A stretch of 64,000 nucleotides of DNA. Origin: RH-AL1 sp965198485. GTDB lineage: Bacteria > Pseudomonadota > Alphaproteobacteria > Rhizobiales > Beijerinckiaceae. Below the pieces are notes generated by a model. It did no database searches, was not told where the DNA came from, and saw nothing but the letters and a program-made list of their open reading frames with translations. Numbering within the stretch: position 1 is the stretch's first letter; every line of letters starts with the position of its first letter. The stretch is from NCBI GenBank assembly GCA_965198485.1, contig CBDAPQ010000005.1, positions 558,001-622,000 of the forward strand, read 5' to 3'. A program made the position numbers and the translations under genes. Below are positions 1 to 7,897 of this stretch, one piece after another.

Positions 1-2
1 AG

Positions 3-2072
3 CGCGAGCTGACGCAATGGTTCCTGCGCATCGGCGCCTTCGCCGAGGACCTGCTGGCCGGGCTCGACACGCTCGAGCGCTGGCCGGACAAGGTCAAGCT
101 GATGCAGCGCAACTGGATCGGCCGCTCCGAGGGCCTCAAGGTGCGCTTCGCCATTGAGGACGGAACAGTGCCGTTCTCCGAGGTGGAGGTCTACACGACG
201 CGGCCGGACACGCTGTTCGGCGCCAAGTTCCTGGCCATCGCGGCCGACCACCCACTCGCCACGGCCTGCGCCGAGCGCGAGCCGGCGCTGGCCGCCTTCA
301 TCCAGCAGATCCGCTCGCTCGGCACCTCCGTGGCGGCGATCGAGACGGCGGAGAAGCAGGGCTATGACATCGGCATCAGAGTCACGCACCCGCTCGACGT
401 CGGCTGGCATCTGCCGGTCTACGTCGCCAATTTCGTGCTGATGGACTACGGCACCGGCGCCATCTTCGGCTGCCCGGCGCACGACCAGCGCGACCTTGAT
501 TTCGCGCGCAAGTACGGCCTCGGCGCCACGCCGGTGGTGTGCCCGCCCGACGTCGACCCGGCGACGTTCCACGTCGAGGACAAGGCCTTCGACGGCGACG
601 GCCGCCTGATCAACTCGGCGTTTCTCGACGGAATGAGCGTGCCCGAGGCCAAGGAGGCGGTGGCAGCGCGGCTCGAGGCCGAGATGCTGGGCAACGCACC
701 GGTGGCGCAGCGCCAGGTCAACTTTCGCCTGCGCGACTGGGGCATCTCGCGCCAGCGCTATTGGGGTTGCCCGATCCCGGTCATTCACTGCGAACGGTGC
801 GGGACCGTTCCGGTGCCGGTCGCCGATCTGCCTGTGGTGCTGCCCGACGATGTCAGCTTCGACCAGCCCGGCAACCCGCTCGACCGCCACCCGACCTGGC
901 GCGACGTGCCCTGCCCGCGGTGCAATGCCCCGGCGCGTCGCGAGACCGACACGATGGATACGTTCGTCGACTCGTCCTGGTACTTCCTGCGCTTCACCGA
1001 CCCGTGGAACGCCACCGATCCGACCTTGCCCGCGGCGGTGGCACGCTGGATGCCGGTGGACCAGTACATCGGCGGCATCGAGCATGCGATCCTGCACCTG
1101 CTCTACGCCCGCTTCTTTACCCGCGCGATGGCGGCGACGGGGCATGCGGGCGAGGTGAAGGAGCCCTTCGCCGGGCTGTTCACCCAGGGCATGGTCAACC
1201 ACGAGACCTACAAGGACGACGCCGGCCATTGGGTGCCGCCGGCCGAGCTGCGCTTCGAGGGTCCGGCCGACGCGCGCCGCGCCTACAAGCTCGCCGACGG
1301 CTCCGAGGTGACGATCGGCCCCGTCGAGAAGATGTCGAAGTCCAAGCGCAACGTCGTCGACCCCGACGAGATCATCCAGAGCTTCGGCGCCGACACCGCG
1401 CGCTGGTTCATGCTCTCGGACTCGCCGCCCGAGCGCGACGTGCAATGGACCGAGGAGGGCGTGCAGGCCCGCGCGCAGTTCGTGCAGCGGCTGTGGCGGC
1501 TCGTGCACGAACTCGCCGGACTTGCCGCGCCGGTCGGCACGCCCGCGCCCGCCACCATCGGGCCGGTCGCCGGCGGGCTGCGCAAGGCCACCCACGAGGC
1601 GCTGCTGCAGCTGCAGGACGATATCGAGGCGCTGCACTTCAACAGCGCCGTCGCCCGCATCTACACCCTGGCCAAGAAGCTCTCGGAGGCCATCGGCGCC
1701 ATCGAGACGCCCGAGGTCGGCGCCGACCTGCGCTTCGCCTTCCGCGAGGCGGCCGACGTGCTCGTGCAGCTCTTCGCGCCGATGATGCCGCATCTGGCCG
1801 AGAGTTGCTGGAAAGCCATCGGCCACGAGGAACTGGTCGCGCTTTCGCCCTGGCCGGTCGGTGACCCGTCGCTCGTTAAGGAAGATGTGCTAGTGCTGCC
1901 GGTGCAGGTGAACGGCAAGAAGCGGGCTGACGTGAGCGTAGCGCTCGAGGCGACCAACGCGGAGATCGAGGCGGCGACGATGGCGCTCGACGCCGTGCAG
2001 CGCGCGCTGGACGGACGCCCGGTGAGGAAGTTCATCGTGGTGCCCAAGAGGATCGTCAATGTGGTGGTCTAG
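3..2072 (+). CDS. leuS: Leucine--tRNA ligase, 5' end missing
   Basis: This class I aminoacyl-tRNA synthetase charges tRNA-Leu in the cytoplasm. The reading frame is already open at base 3, so the N-terminal part with the HIGH motif lies outside the window. The editing (CP1) domain includes the run TTRPDTLFG and the segment DYGTGAIFGCPAHDQRD. The zinc-type insertion shows CERCGTV and CPRC. The catalytic KMSKS loop is at bases 1329-1343, followed by the anticodon-binding helical domain and a C-terminal domain ending VPKRIVNVVV. About 690 residues of a protein usually near 860-880 are present. The stop codon lies inside lptE, which overlaps by 14 bases, so the two genes are probably co-transcribed. 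The assignment is secure. Confidence 0.97.
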   Translation, partial: RELTQWFLRIGAFAEDLLAGLDTLERWPDKVKLMQRNWIGRSEGLKVRFAIEDGTVPFSEVEVYTTRPDTLFGAKFLAIAADHPLATACAEREPALAAFIQQIRSLGTSVAAIETAEKQGYDIGIRVTHPLDVGWHLPVYVANFVLMDYGTGAIFGCPAHDQRDLDFARKYGLGATPVVCPPDVDPATFHVEDKAFDGDGRLINSAFLDGMSVPEAKEAVAARLEAEMLGNAPVAQRQVNFRLRDWGISRQRYWGCPIPVIHCERCGTVPVPVADLPVVLPDDVSFDQPGNPLDRHPTWRDVPCPRCNAPARRETDTMDTFVDSSWYFLRFTDPWNATDPTLPAAVARWMPVDQYIGGIEHAILHLLYARFFTRAMAATGHAGEVKEPFAGLFTQGMVNHETYKDDAGHWVPPAELRFEGPADARRAYKLADGSEVTIGPVEKMSKSKRNVVDPDEIIQSFGADTARWFMLSDSPPERDVQWTEEGVQARAQFVQRLWRLVHELAGLAAPVGTPAPATIGPVAGGLRKATHEALLQLQDDIEALHFNSAVARIYTLAKKLSEAIGAIETPEVGADLRFAFREAADVLVQLFAPMMPHLAESCWKAIGHEELVALSPWPVGDPSLVKEDVLVLPVQVNGKKRADVSVALEATNAEIEAATMALDAVQRALDGRPVRKFIVVPKRIVNVVV

Positions 2073-2634
2073 GTCCGTTGCGGATCCTCCCTCTTCTCAC
2101 CGGAGAGGATGCGCCCGGCGGGTCTCCGCCGCCGCCGCCGTGTTGACCTCCAGCCTTGCCCTCGGCGGCTGCCTCGCGCCGATGTACGGCCAGTTCGCGG
2201 AAGGCGGTGCCGGCCTGCAGACCGAGCTGCAGGGCATCGCCATCGAGCCGATCCCCGAGCGCATTGGCCATTATCTCGGCGACGACCTCGTCTTCGCGCT
2301 CAACGGCACCGGCTCGCACCCGACGCCCAAGTACCGCCTGTTCGTGACCCTGAACGAGAGCGTGCAGACGCCGCTGATCGACACGGTGTCGGGCCGCGCC
2401 AGCGCCGCCACGGTGGTGATCAACGCCACCTACAAGCTCGAGGATTTCGTCACCGGGCTGCCGATCACCCGCGGCACCGCCTTCGTCTTCAAGAGCTACG
2501 ACCGCACCAGCCAGCGCTTCGCCAACATCCGCGCCGCGCGCGACGCCGAGATCCAGGACGCCAAAGAGCTGTCCGAGCAGCTGCGGCTGCGCCTGGCCGC
2601 GGCGCTGAGCGAACGCCGGCAGGGCCACGGCTGA
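2059..2634 (+). CDS. lptE: LPS-assembly lipoprotein LptE
   Basis: LptE is the outer-membrane lipoprotein that plugs the LptD barrel and helps deliver lipopolysaccharide to the cell surface. The 191-residue product has a basic N-terminus, a hydrophobic stretch and the lipobox LALGGC with the lipidated Cys at residue 38. Next come the typical CLAPMYG segment and a mixed beta/alpha domain ending in an alpha helix rich in Leu, Arg and Ala. The start overlaps leuS by 14 bases, and leuS-lptE is a conserved alphaproteobacterial pair. holA, which usually follows, is absent. Instead a degenerate copy of the last coding bases of lptE reappears near 3417-3456, on the far side of an inserted segment. Low sequence conservation is normal for LptE, so the call rests on lipobox, length and context. 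Confidence 0.88.
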   Translation: MWWSRSVADPPSSHRRGCARRVSAAAAVLTSSLALGGCLAPMYGQFAEGGAGLQTELQGIAIEPIPERIGHYLGDDLVFALNGTGSHPTPKYRLFVTLNESVQTPLIDTVSGRASAATVVINATYKLEDFVTGLPITRGTAFVFKSYDRTSQRFANIRAARDAEIQDAKELSEQLRLRLAAALSERRQGHG

Positions 2635-2751
2635 GCCCAAGCCGCTTGCGATGGTGCAACATCGTGCACTATTCATCACAAGTGCCTCGCGTTCATAACC
2701 TTACGAACGCGTTGCCGATCTGGGTCTACGCGGTTCATAGGCCGCCGCATT

Positions 2752-2916
2752 CCACATCCGCTCGCTAGACAGCAATGCGATCATCGACCTTCGCAAGATG
2801 CAGGTCATGGCGGCACGTACGACCGGAAGGATCTCGCGGCGGTGCTGCGGTGGGCGACCGAGGAGAACAGGCGCGTGCTCGAAGTGGAACGGGATCGGCT
2901 CAATGGACGGGATTGA
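2752..2916 (+). pseudogene. Possible DUF4160-like C-terminal remnant
   Basis: In the frame ending at the TGA at 2914-2916 the translation contains GTYDRKDLAAVLRWATEEN and then RRVLEVERDRLNGRD. This resembles the C-terminal helices of small DUF4160 proteins, which often sit directly upstream of DUF2442 genes. No convincing start or N-terminal domain is visible upstream, so only a fragment seems to remain; the left boundary given is approximate. The stop overlaps the ATG of the following DUF2442 frame, as expected of a translationally coupled pair. The family match is from memory and the call is tentative. Confidence 0.3.
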
Positions 2917-3376
2917 ACACGTCTCGCGCGTCACGGTCGGAGAACCGCTCCCGAACATCGCGTCCGTCGAGGCGCGCGGAGGTTAGAGCGTGTCCATCAC
3001 CTGGACCGAGAGCGTTCGTCCTTGCGCGATCATCGATCTCGCACCCGACATCTTTTCTTTCAAGGCCTATGCGCCCCTGCGGGACGATCCTGAGCTTTTC
3101 AGCACGGTGCATGTGATTGACGGCGGCGATGCTCTCGGCTGGGGCGCCGGCGATCGGATCGACATGCCGGCGACAGCGATCGAACGGCTCGCCGACGAGG
3201 TGATGTCCACCGAGGACTTCCAGGCCTTCCTGAAACAAACGAACATGACGCGAGATGCCGCTGCCGCGCAGTTCGGTACCAGCCGACGCCTCGTCGGCTA
3301 TTACGCATCCGGGCAGCCGATCCCAAGATACATCGCTCTGGCGTGCTTGTATCTCGAAGCGCGCAACGCCGCGTAA
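2903..3376 (+). pseudogene. DUF2442-type protein with in-frame amber stop
   Basis: The frame opens at ATG 2903 (MDGIEHVSRVTVGEPLPN), meets a TAG at 2984-2986 and continues in the same frame to 3376. The second part reads DLAPDIFSFKAYAPLRDDPE and then a Cro/XRE-like helix-turn-helix segment (AAAAQFGTSRRLVGYYASG). The two parts together look like one DUF2442 protein with a C-terminal DNA-binding-like tail. DUF2442 proteins are small and usually lie beside DUF4160 genes; the function is not established. A GTG at 2990, preceded by GGAGG at 2979-2983, could restart translation and yield 128 residues lacking the first beta strands. The gene is therefore either broken or re-started. It sits on the segment inserted after lptE. 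Confidence 0.6.
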
Positions 3377-3457
3377 CGCGACGCGAAGCCGAGCGCCGCC
3401 CCGGCACCGGGGAATGCGCCTGGCCGCCGCGCTGAGCGAGCGCCGCAGGGGCATCGA

Positions 3458-4522
3458 TCAAGACGCATCCACGCCGCCGGTTGCTGTCGGTCCCGCCAGC
3501 GCCGCCTCCAGCGCCGCCAGGTCCGGCGGCAGCTCGCTCTCGAACTCGAGGACCTCGCCCGTCACCGGGTGCTCGAAGCCGAGCACGGCGGCGTGCAGCG
3601 CCTGGCGCTGGCCCAGCGCCTCGAGCGCGGCGCGGGCAGCCGGCTCGAGCCGGCTCATCTTCGATTTGAAGCCGCGGGCGTAAAGCGGATCGGCCAGCAC
3701 GGGATGGCCGAGATGGGCCATGTGCACGCGGATCTGGTGGGTGCGCCCGGTCTCGAGGTGGCAGGCCACGCGGCTCGCCACAGGCGCTTCGGCCGGTCCA
3801 AACACCTGCTCCAGCCGCCAGTGCGTGATCGCGGCGCGGCCGCGCTCCTCGGATACGACGGCCATGCGCAGCCGATCGGTCGAATGACGGCCGAGCGGCG
3901 CGTCCACCGTGCCGAACAATCGTTCCGGCCGGCTCCACAGGAAAGCGACGTAGCTGCGCGTCAGCGGCAGGGTGCGGCCGTGGTCGGCGAAGAGGCGGGA
4001 GAGGCCGTGGTGCGCCGCATCGGTCTTGGCCACCACCAGCAAGCCGGAGGTGTCCTTATCGAGCCGGTGCACGATGCCGGGCCGGCGCACGCCGCCGATG
4101 CCCGAGAGGCTCGCCCCGCAATGGTGAATGAGCGCGTTGACCAGCGTGCCGGTGCCGTGGCCCGGCGCCGGATGCACGACGAGCCCGGCCGGCTTATCGA
4201 TCACGATGAGATGGTCGTCCTCGTGGACGATCGTCAGCGCGATGTCCTCGCCGTGCGGCTCCGCGTCCTCCGCCGGAGGAACCAGCAGCGCGACCGTCTC
4301 GCCGGCCTTGAGCTTGCGGTTGCCGTCGAGCGCCACCATCCCGTCGATCGTCAGGCAGCCGGCCTCGATCAGGCTTTTGGCGCGGGTCCGCGACAGCACC
4401 AGGTCTTGCGCCTTGGCGGCGGCGGTGACGGCGACATCGAGCCGCTGCCCGGCCTCGTCCTCCCCGGCGACGAGCGACATCGTCTCGCCCTCGGATAGGG
4501 CCATTTCCTCTTGATCGTCCAC
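3458..4522 (-). CDS. rluD: RluD/RluA-family 23S rRNA pseudouridine synthase
   Basis: This enzyme converts specific uridines in 23S rRNA (by family analogy U1911, U1915 and U1917) to pseudouridine. Residues about 18-80 form an S4 RNA-binding domain (SRTRAKSLIEAG...LKAGE). A PseudoU_synth_2 domain follows. The catalytic motif HRLDKDTSG is at residues 152-160 with the nucleophile Asp155, and the conserved GRTHQIRVHMAHLGHPV segment lies further on. The length of 354 residues is typical. ATG 4522 is the outermost start; Met7 and Met15 are alternatives. The gene is divergent from the ABC exporter with only about 60 bases between. RluC and RluA paralogues share the fold, so the exact target uridines are inferred. 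Confidence 0.9.
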   Translation of the reverse strand: MDDQEEMALSEGETMSLVAGEDEAGQRLDVAVTAAAKAQDLVLSRTRAKSLIEAGCLTIDGMVALDGNRKLKAGETVALLVPPAEDAEPHGEDIALTIVHEDDHLIVIDKPAGLVVHPAPGHGTGTLVNALIHHCGASLSGIGGVRRPGIVHRLDKDTSGLLVVAKTDAAHHGLSRLFADHGRTLPLTRSYVAFLWSRPERLFGTVDAPLGRHSTDRLRMAVVSEERGRAAITHWRLEQVFGPAEAPVASRVACHLETGRTHQIRVHMAHLGHPVLADPLYARGFKSKMSRLEPAARAALEALGQRQALHAAVLGFEHPVTGEVLEFESELPPDLAALEAALAGPTATGGVDAS

Positions 4523-4583
4523 GTCATGTTCCGGATGAACCCTCAGCGCTAGCGAAGGCGCCCCGTCGCCTCAAGGCTTGTCC

Positions 4584-6389
4584 ATGTCGTTTGTCACGCT
4601 GTACCGCCGCGTTCTCGGCCTCCTCGTCGGCGAGAAGCGCTCCGTGGCGCTGCTGGTATGCGGCGCCGTGGCGCTGGTGCTGACGCAATTCGCCGAGCCG
4701 GTGCTGCTCGGCCGCCTGATCAACCTGCTCACGGGCGCGCAGCGCGGCCATGGGCTGCACTTCGCCGACCTGCTGCCCACGATCGCAGCCTGGATCGGTT
4801 TCGCGGTGGCCTCGATCGCCGCAGCGGTGGTGGTGTCGCTGCTCGCCGACAGGCTCGCCCATCGCCGCCGGCTCGCCACCATGGCGCTGTTCTTCGAACA
4901 CGCGCTCGACCTGCCGATGAGCTTCCACTCGGCGACCCATTCCGGCCGCTCGCTCAAGATCATGATCGAGAGCTCGAACGGCATGTTCGTGGTCTATCTC
5001 AGCCTGTTCCGCGAGAACCTTTCGGCCTTCCTGTCGCTGGTCGTCGTCCTGCCGCTGTCGCTCTACCTCAATTGGCGGCTCGGCCTGCTGCTCGCCGCCC
5101 TCGTCGGCTTCTCCGGCCTCGCCGCCACTTTCGTGCGTCGCCGCACCGAAACGCTGCAGAACGAGGTCGAGGGACACAATTCCAGCCTCGCCGCACGCGC
5201 GTCGGACGTGCTCGGCAACGTGCCGGTGATCCAGAGCTTCACCCGCGTCGGCGACGAGACCAGCACGATGCGCGACATGAGTCGGCTGCTGCTCGAGGCG
5301 CAGATGCCGGTTTTGTCGTGGTGGGCGATGGCGGTCGTGTTCGGGCGCGCCGCCTCGACGATCACCCTGCTGCTCGTCTTCGTCATCGGCACGGCGCTCT
5401 ACCTTCACGGCATCGGCACGATCGGCGGCATCGTCATGTTCATGAGCTTCGCCAGCCTGCTCATCGCGCGACTGGAGCAGCTGGTGAACTTCTCCAACAC
5501 GTTGTTCCTCCAGGCCGCCAAGGTGCGCGACTTCTTCGTCGTCCTCGACACGGCGCCGCAGGTCGCCGAGAAGCCCGGCGCGCGCGACCCCGGCCGGCTC
5601 GCGGGCCGCGTCGCCTTCGAGGGCGTGACCTTCGCCTATCCGCCGTTAGCGGGCCACGCGCCCAAGCCCGCGGTCCGCGACCTCAGCTTCGTGGCCGAGC
5701 CCGGCGAGACCATCGCCCTCGTCGGCGCCACCGGCTCGGGCAAGTCGACCACGCTGGGCCTGCTCCACCGCGCCTTCGATCCCGACAGCGGGCGCATCAC
5801 CATCGACGGCATCGACATTCGCGACCTGACGCTCGAGGCCCTGCGCCGCAACATCGGCGTCGTGTTCCAGGAACCGATGCTCTTCGATCGCTCCATCGAG
5901 GATAACCTGCGCATCGGCAAGCCGAACGCGACCGGCGCCGAGGTGGCGGTCGCGCTGGAGCGGGCGCAGGCGGCCGATTTCGTCGGGCGCGCGGCGCGCG
6001 GCCTCGCCACGTCGGTCGGCGAGCGCGGCCGCGCGTTATCGGGTGGCGAGCGCCAGCGCGTCGCCATTGCGCGGGCCCTGCTCAAGGACCCGCCGATCAT
6101 GATCTTCGACGAGGCCACGGCGGCGCTCGACGCCGAGACCGAACGCAAGCTGCAGGCCGCGCTGGCCTCGGCGACGCAGGGGCGCACCACCTTCGTCATC
6201 GCCCACAGGCTCGCCACCGTCCGCCACGCCACCCGCATCCTGGTGTTGGAGGGAGGACGGGTGATCGAGAGCGGCAGCTTCGACGAACTGGTCGAGCGAG
6301 ACGGCACCTTCGCGGTGCTGGCACGGGCGCAGTTCATGGCCGCGGATCGAGGTCTGCCGGACGAGGCGGAGAATGCCCTTGCAGGCTGA
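4584..6389 (+). CDS. ndvA: NdvA/ChvA-type glucan ABC exporter (fused TMD-NBD)
   Basis: This is a half-transporter of about 600 residues that probably works as an inner-membrane homodimer. An N-terminal six-helix ABC_membrane domain (residues about 15-300) is followed by an ABC ATPase domain. The ATPase has Walker A GATGSGKST near residue 381, signature LSGGERQR, Walker B IMIFDEA and the H-loop VIAHRLATVRHATRI. Sequence and architecture match the NdvA/ChvA family that exports cyclic beta-1,2-glucan to the periplasm of rhizobia. No cyclic glucan synthase gene (ndvB) is in this window, so the substrate is inferred. A TTG at 4578 lies two codons upstream of the ATG chosen here. A rho-independent terminator lies downstream. 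Confidence 0.85.
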   Translation: MSFVTLYRRVLGLLVGEKRSVALLVCGAVALVLTQFAEPVLLGRLINLLTGAQRGHGLHFADLLPTIAAWIGFAVASIAAAVVVSLLADRLAHRRRLATMALFFEHALDLPMSFHSATHSGRSLKIMIESSNGMFVVYLSLFRENLSAFLSLVVVLPLSLYLNWRLGLLLAALVGFSGLAATFVRRRTETLQNEVEGHNSSLAARASDVLGNVPVIQSFTRVGDETSTMRDMSRLLLEAQMPVLSWWAMAVVFGRAASTITLLLVFVIGTALYLHGIGTIGGIVMFMSFASLLIARLEQLVNFSNTLFLQAAKVRDFFVVLDTAPQVAEKPGARDPGRLAGRVAFEGVTFAYPPLAGHAPKPAVRDLSFVAEPGETIALVGATGSGKSTTLGLLHRAFDPDSGRITIDGIDIRDLTLEALRRNIGVVFQEPMLFDRSIEDNLRIGKPNATGAEVAVALERAQAADFVGRAARGLATSVGERGRALSGGERQRVAIARALLKDPPIMIFDEATAALDAETERKLQAALASATQGRTTFVIAHRLATVRHATRILVLEGGRVIESGSFDELVERDGTFAVLARAQFMAADRGLPDEAENALAG

Positions 6390-6521
6390 GTTGCCGCGCC
6401 GGACATGCACGGCTGCCATGTGCCAGTCTTCGTTGTCTATGCCAAAAGAGGCAGTCTATGTTGCCACAGCGAGAGCAACCCTTTCGCCAGCCCTTTCGAG
6501 GGCGTTTCCTCCCGTGACTTG

Positions 6522-6554
6522 GCCGCCGGCGCGATGCGCTGGCGGCTCTTTTTT
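6522..6554 (+). terminator. Rho-independent terminator after ndvA
   Basis: The arm gccgccggcgc pairs with gcgctggcggc around the loop gat (one mismatch), and the second arm is followed directly by tcttttttg. It lies about 130 bases after the ndvA stop and is oriented to end its transcript. Confidence 0.85.
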
Positions 6555-6617
6555 GATTTGTGGAGCGCTCTCCTGGATCAGAGCGAATCCAGCGGGCCAA
6601 ACCCATGGGCGTGCCGG

Positions 6618-6765
6618 TTCCGTCTTTCCAGGCGCTCAAGGCGAGCCCGGACTCTATGACAACGCGGTTGAAAGAGCGCGGAACGCCGCTCGATCCAGCA
6701 AGCGCGACGTCATGGGTTCCGGTCTCGCTTCGCTCGCCCCGGGACGACGGCGTGACGTCATCGGC
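6618..6765. repeat. Dispersed repeat family A, copy 1 with inverted arm
   Basis: The left part (about 6618-6700) reads ccgtctttcc, aggcgctcaaggcgagcccg and later acaacgcggttgaaagagcg. It matches copies near 10497 and 35774. The right part (about 6711-6765: gggttccggtctcgcttcgc, then tcgccccgggacgacg) is the reverse complement of the same theme, so the element can fold into a long imperfect hairpin. The phrase is typical of short intergenic palindromes in Hyphomicrobiales genomes. Confidence 0.7.
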
Positions 6766-6803
6766 TCCACGTCGCCGGGCTCGGCGCTAGCAGCTTCGCT
6801 CCT

Positions 6804-7895
6804 TCAGGAGCCTCTGTCGACGAACAGCGGCAGCATGACCTTGAAGGTGGCGCCCTCGTTCTGGGTCGAGTCGATGGCGAGGCGGCCGCGATGGCGCGCC
6901 ACCACGTGCTTGACCAGGGCGAGACCGAGACCGGTGCCGCCCTTGGCGCGGCTCTGGCCGGCGTCGACCCGGTAGAAGCGCTCGGTCAGGCGCGGCAGGT
7001 GCTCGGGCGCGATGCCGATGCCGAAATCGCGCACCGTGAGCATGGCCTCGGAGCGCTGGTGGCTGACGCCGATGACCACGCGCCGGTCGACCGATTCTGA
7101 GGCGCCGTACTTGATGGCGTTCTCGATGAGGTTCTCGGCCACGCGCATCAGCTCGTCGCGGTCCCCGGCGACCGCCACCGGCTCGCCGGCCTCGATCGCG
7201 AGCGTGACCTCGCTGTCCTGCGCCAGCGGGATCAGCGTGTCGGTGATGTGGCGCACCAGCGCGACCAGGTCGACGCGGTCGCGCGGTTGCAGGTGCAGGT
7301 GCTGCTCGACGCGCGAGAGCGACAGCAGGTCGTCGACGAGGCGCGCCATGCGTTGCGCCAGCTCGCGCATGATGCCGAGGAAGCGGTCGCGCGCCTTGTC
7401 GTCCTTGCGGGCCGGCCCCTGCAGCGTCTCGATGAAGCCGAGCAGCGAGGCCAAAGGCGTACGCAGCTCATGGCTGGCGTTGGCGATGAAGTCGACGCGC
7501 ATGCGCGCGAAACGCCGGGTTTCCGACACCTCGTGCAGGTAGAGGATGACGATCGGCCCGCAATCGAGACCTTCGACCGGCGTCACCGTGACCTCGAACA
7601 GCCGCTCCACCGGCACGCGCTCCAGCCAGCTCGCCCGCGCGGTGGTCTCGCCGGTCCGCGCAGCGACGACGGCGTCGAGCACGTCGGGCGAGCGCATGTG
7701 GCTCGCCAGCGGGACGCCGGCGCGCAGCGTGGGGATCAGCGCCTTGGCCGGCGCGTTGGCGTCGAGGATGCGATCGTCGGCACCCACCGCCATGACCGCT
7801 TCGGGGATCGCCGAAAGGATCCTGGCGACGGTGGCGAGGTCTTGCGCCGGCCGGTTCGGGGATTCCGTCGCGGCAGCGGAGAGCACGCGCGCCAC
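6804..7895 (-). CDS. PhoR-like sensor histidine kinase
   Basis: The 363-residue kinase has an N-terminal PAS-like domain (AIPEAVMAVGADDRILDANA). A HisKA dimerisation domain follows, with the phospho-acceptor in NASHELRTPLASL near residue 144. The HATPase_c domain shows the N-box NLIENAIKYG, G1 DFGIGI and G2 GGTGLGLALVKHVV. No membrane helix is evident, so it is probably cytosolic or recruited. Overall it resembles PhoR of the phosphate regulon with the membrane part missing, but no phoB or pst genes are beside it. The GTG start at 7895 lies just after the olsA stop (TGATCGTG), so the two genes are translationally coupled. The longer upstream frame is a shadow of olsA. The cognate regulator is not in this window. 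Confidence 0.85.
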   Translation of the reverse strand: MARVLSAAATESPNRPAQDLATVARILSAIPEAVMAVGADDRILDANAPAKALIPTLRAGVPLASHMRSPDVLDAVVAARTGETTARASWLERVPVERLFEVTVTPVEGLDCGPIVILYLHEVSETRRFARMRVDFIANASHELRTPLASLLGFIETLQGPARKDDKARDRFLGIMRELAQRMARLVDDLLSLSRVEQHLHLQPRDRVDLVALVRHITDTLIPLAQDSEVTLAIEAGEPVAVAGDRDELMRVAENLIENAIKYGASESVDRRVVIGVSHQRSEAMLTVRDFGIGIAPEHLPRLTERFYRVDAGQSRAKGGTGLGLALVKHVVARHRGRLAIDSTQNEGATFKVMLPLFVDRGS

Positions 7896-7897
7896 GA

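Larger units (their letters stand above)
2592..3456 (+). repeat. Segment bounded by imperfect copies of the lptE 3' end
   Basis: The last coding bases of lptE (about 2592-2630, from tgcgcctggccgcggcgctg) recur imperfectly at about 3417-3456 (tgcgcctggccgccgcgctg), and both copies encode LRLAAALSERR. The material between them holds the DUF4160/DUF2442 remnant. The two boundary copies differ at several positions, so this is not a fresh target-site duplication. The pattern suggests integration at, or gene-end replacement of, lptE. No integrase or transposase is present. Confidence 0.6.
6390..6803. other. Intergenic region with terminator and repeat, no gene seen
   Basis: These 414 bases separate the convergent ndvA and histidine kinase genes. 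They hold a strong terminator at 6522-6554 and one copy of dispersed repeat family A (about 6618-6700), followed by a mirror-image arm (about 6711-6765). No protein-like reading frame is visible. Confidence 0.7.

Noticed and set aside
2798..2986. 62-residue frame ending at the TAG at 2984 as a gene on its own
   Set aside because: Only its last 27 residues (from ATG 2903) look protein-like, and these form the natural start of the DUF2442 frame, so it is reported as part of the interrupted gene.
6700..6800. Attachment site or insertion sequence end in the ndvA-kinase gap
   Set aside because: The inverted sequences match the family A palindromic repeat found elsewhere; no transposase or target duplication is seen.
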